From: Lysobacterales bacterium
Lineage (GTDB): Bacteria; Pseudomonadota; Gammaproteobacteria; Xanthomonadales; SZUA-36
Length of the DNA: 46,250 bases
Assembly (NCBI GenBank): GCA_014238945.1
Contig: JABAAB010000027.1
Location: 1 to 46,250, forward strand
Direction: 5' to 3'
Of this stretch, positions 45,831 to 46,250 are shown piece after piece (the stretch's first letter is position 1; each line of letters opens with the position of its first letter). A program made the translations under genes and the position numbers. A model generated the notes under the pieces. It was not told the origin of the DNA. It saw nothing but the letters and a program-made list of their open reading frames with translations, and ran no database searches.

Positions 45831-46250
<420 letters not shown>

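Overview
The window looks like chromosomal DNA of a free-living, probably marine or aquatic gammaproteobacterium. The evidence is the surA-pdxA-rsmA-apaG-apaH block, an lgt-thyA-folA block, a TonB2-type energy-transduction operon (DUF3450, TtpC-like, ExbB, ExbD, TonB, TPR), a large TonB-dependent receptor, and a 23S-5S rRNA end with typical proteobacterial sequence. I cannot name the genus from sequence alone. No CRISPR array, tRNA, integrase or intact insertion sequence was seen.

Layout. 1-2095 (minus strand): two envelope glycosylation genes, a multi-pass GT-C-like membrane protein cut by the window edge and a polyprenyl-phosphate GT2 glycosyltransferase. 2401-6785 (plus): surA, pdxA, rsmA, apaG, apaH, without lptD in front of surA. 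6782-9053 (minus): folA, thyA, lgt, meeting apaH tail to tail. 9425-13596 (plus): SLC13-type permease with RCK_C domains, OPT transporter and a small membrane protein. 13757-18930 (plus): six-gene TonB2-type operon ending in a clear terminator. 19065-25206: crcB, a sulfotransferase, a TonB-dependent receptor, a zinc-free quinone reductase and a beta-barrel protein. 25808-32432: a YfiR-domain hybrid sensor kinase, a PD40 repeat protein, a DUF1275 protein and a second OPT transporter.

33082-40512 is the accessory region of most interest. It has a cupin-like protein resembling a thiol dioxygenase, a free PqqD-like peptide-binding protein, a 1163-residue putative lipoprotein (propeller-like region, fibronectin III domain, Gly/Asn-rich linker), a PqqD domain fused to an HPr-kinase-like kinase, and directly after the kinase a 74-residue peptide with a leader-like N-terminus and a Cys/Pro-rich tail. 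The gene content suggests a peptide-modification or kinase system whose substrate may be the 74-residue peptide. This is inference, but specific enough to test.

40515-43610 holds decayed DNA: REP-like GGGGCCAG/GGGGTCAG repeats, a truncated FAD-dehydrogenase remnant and another coding remnant. Between them is a compact regulatory unit of ECF sigma factor, NrsF-type anti-sigma and a secreted EF-hand-like protein. The sigma gene and the EF-hand gene are preceded by matching promoter motifs (TGTAACC, 16 nt, CGTAT), so this looks like an autoregulated regulon read directly from the sequence. 43694-46250 carries a small membrane protein, a deoxynucleoside-kinase-like gene, and the 3' end of an rRNA operon on the minus strand (23S partial, 5S), followed by two strong terminators separated by the tail of a lost second 5S gene.
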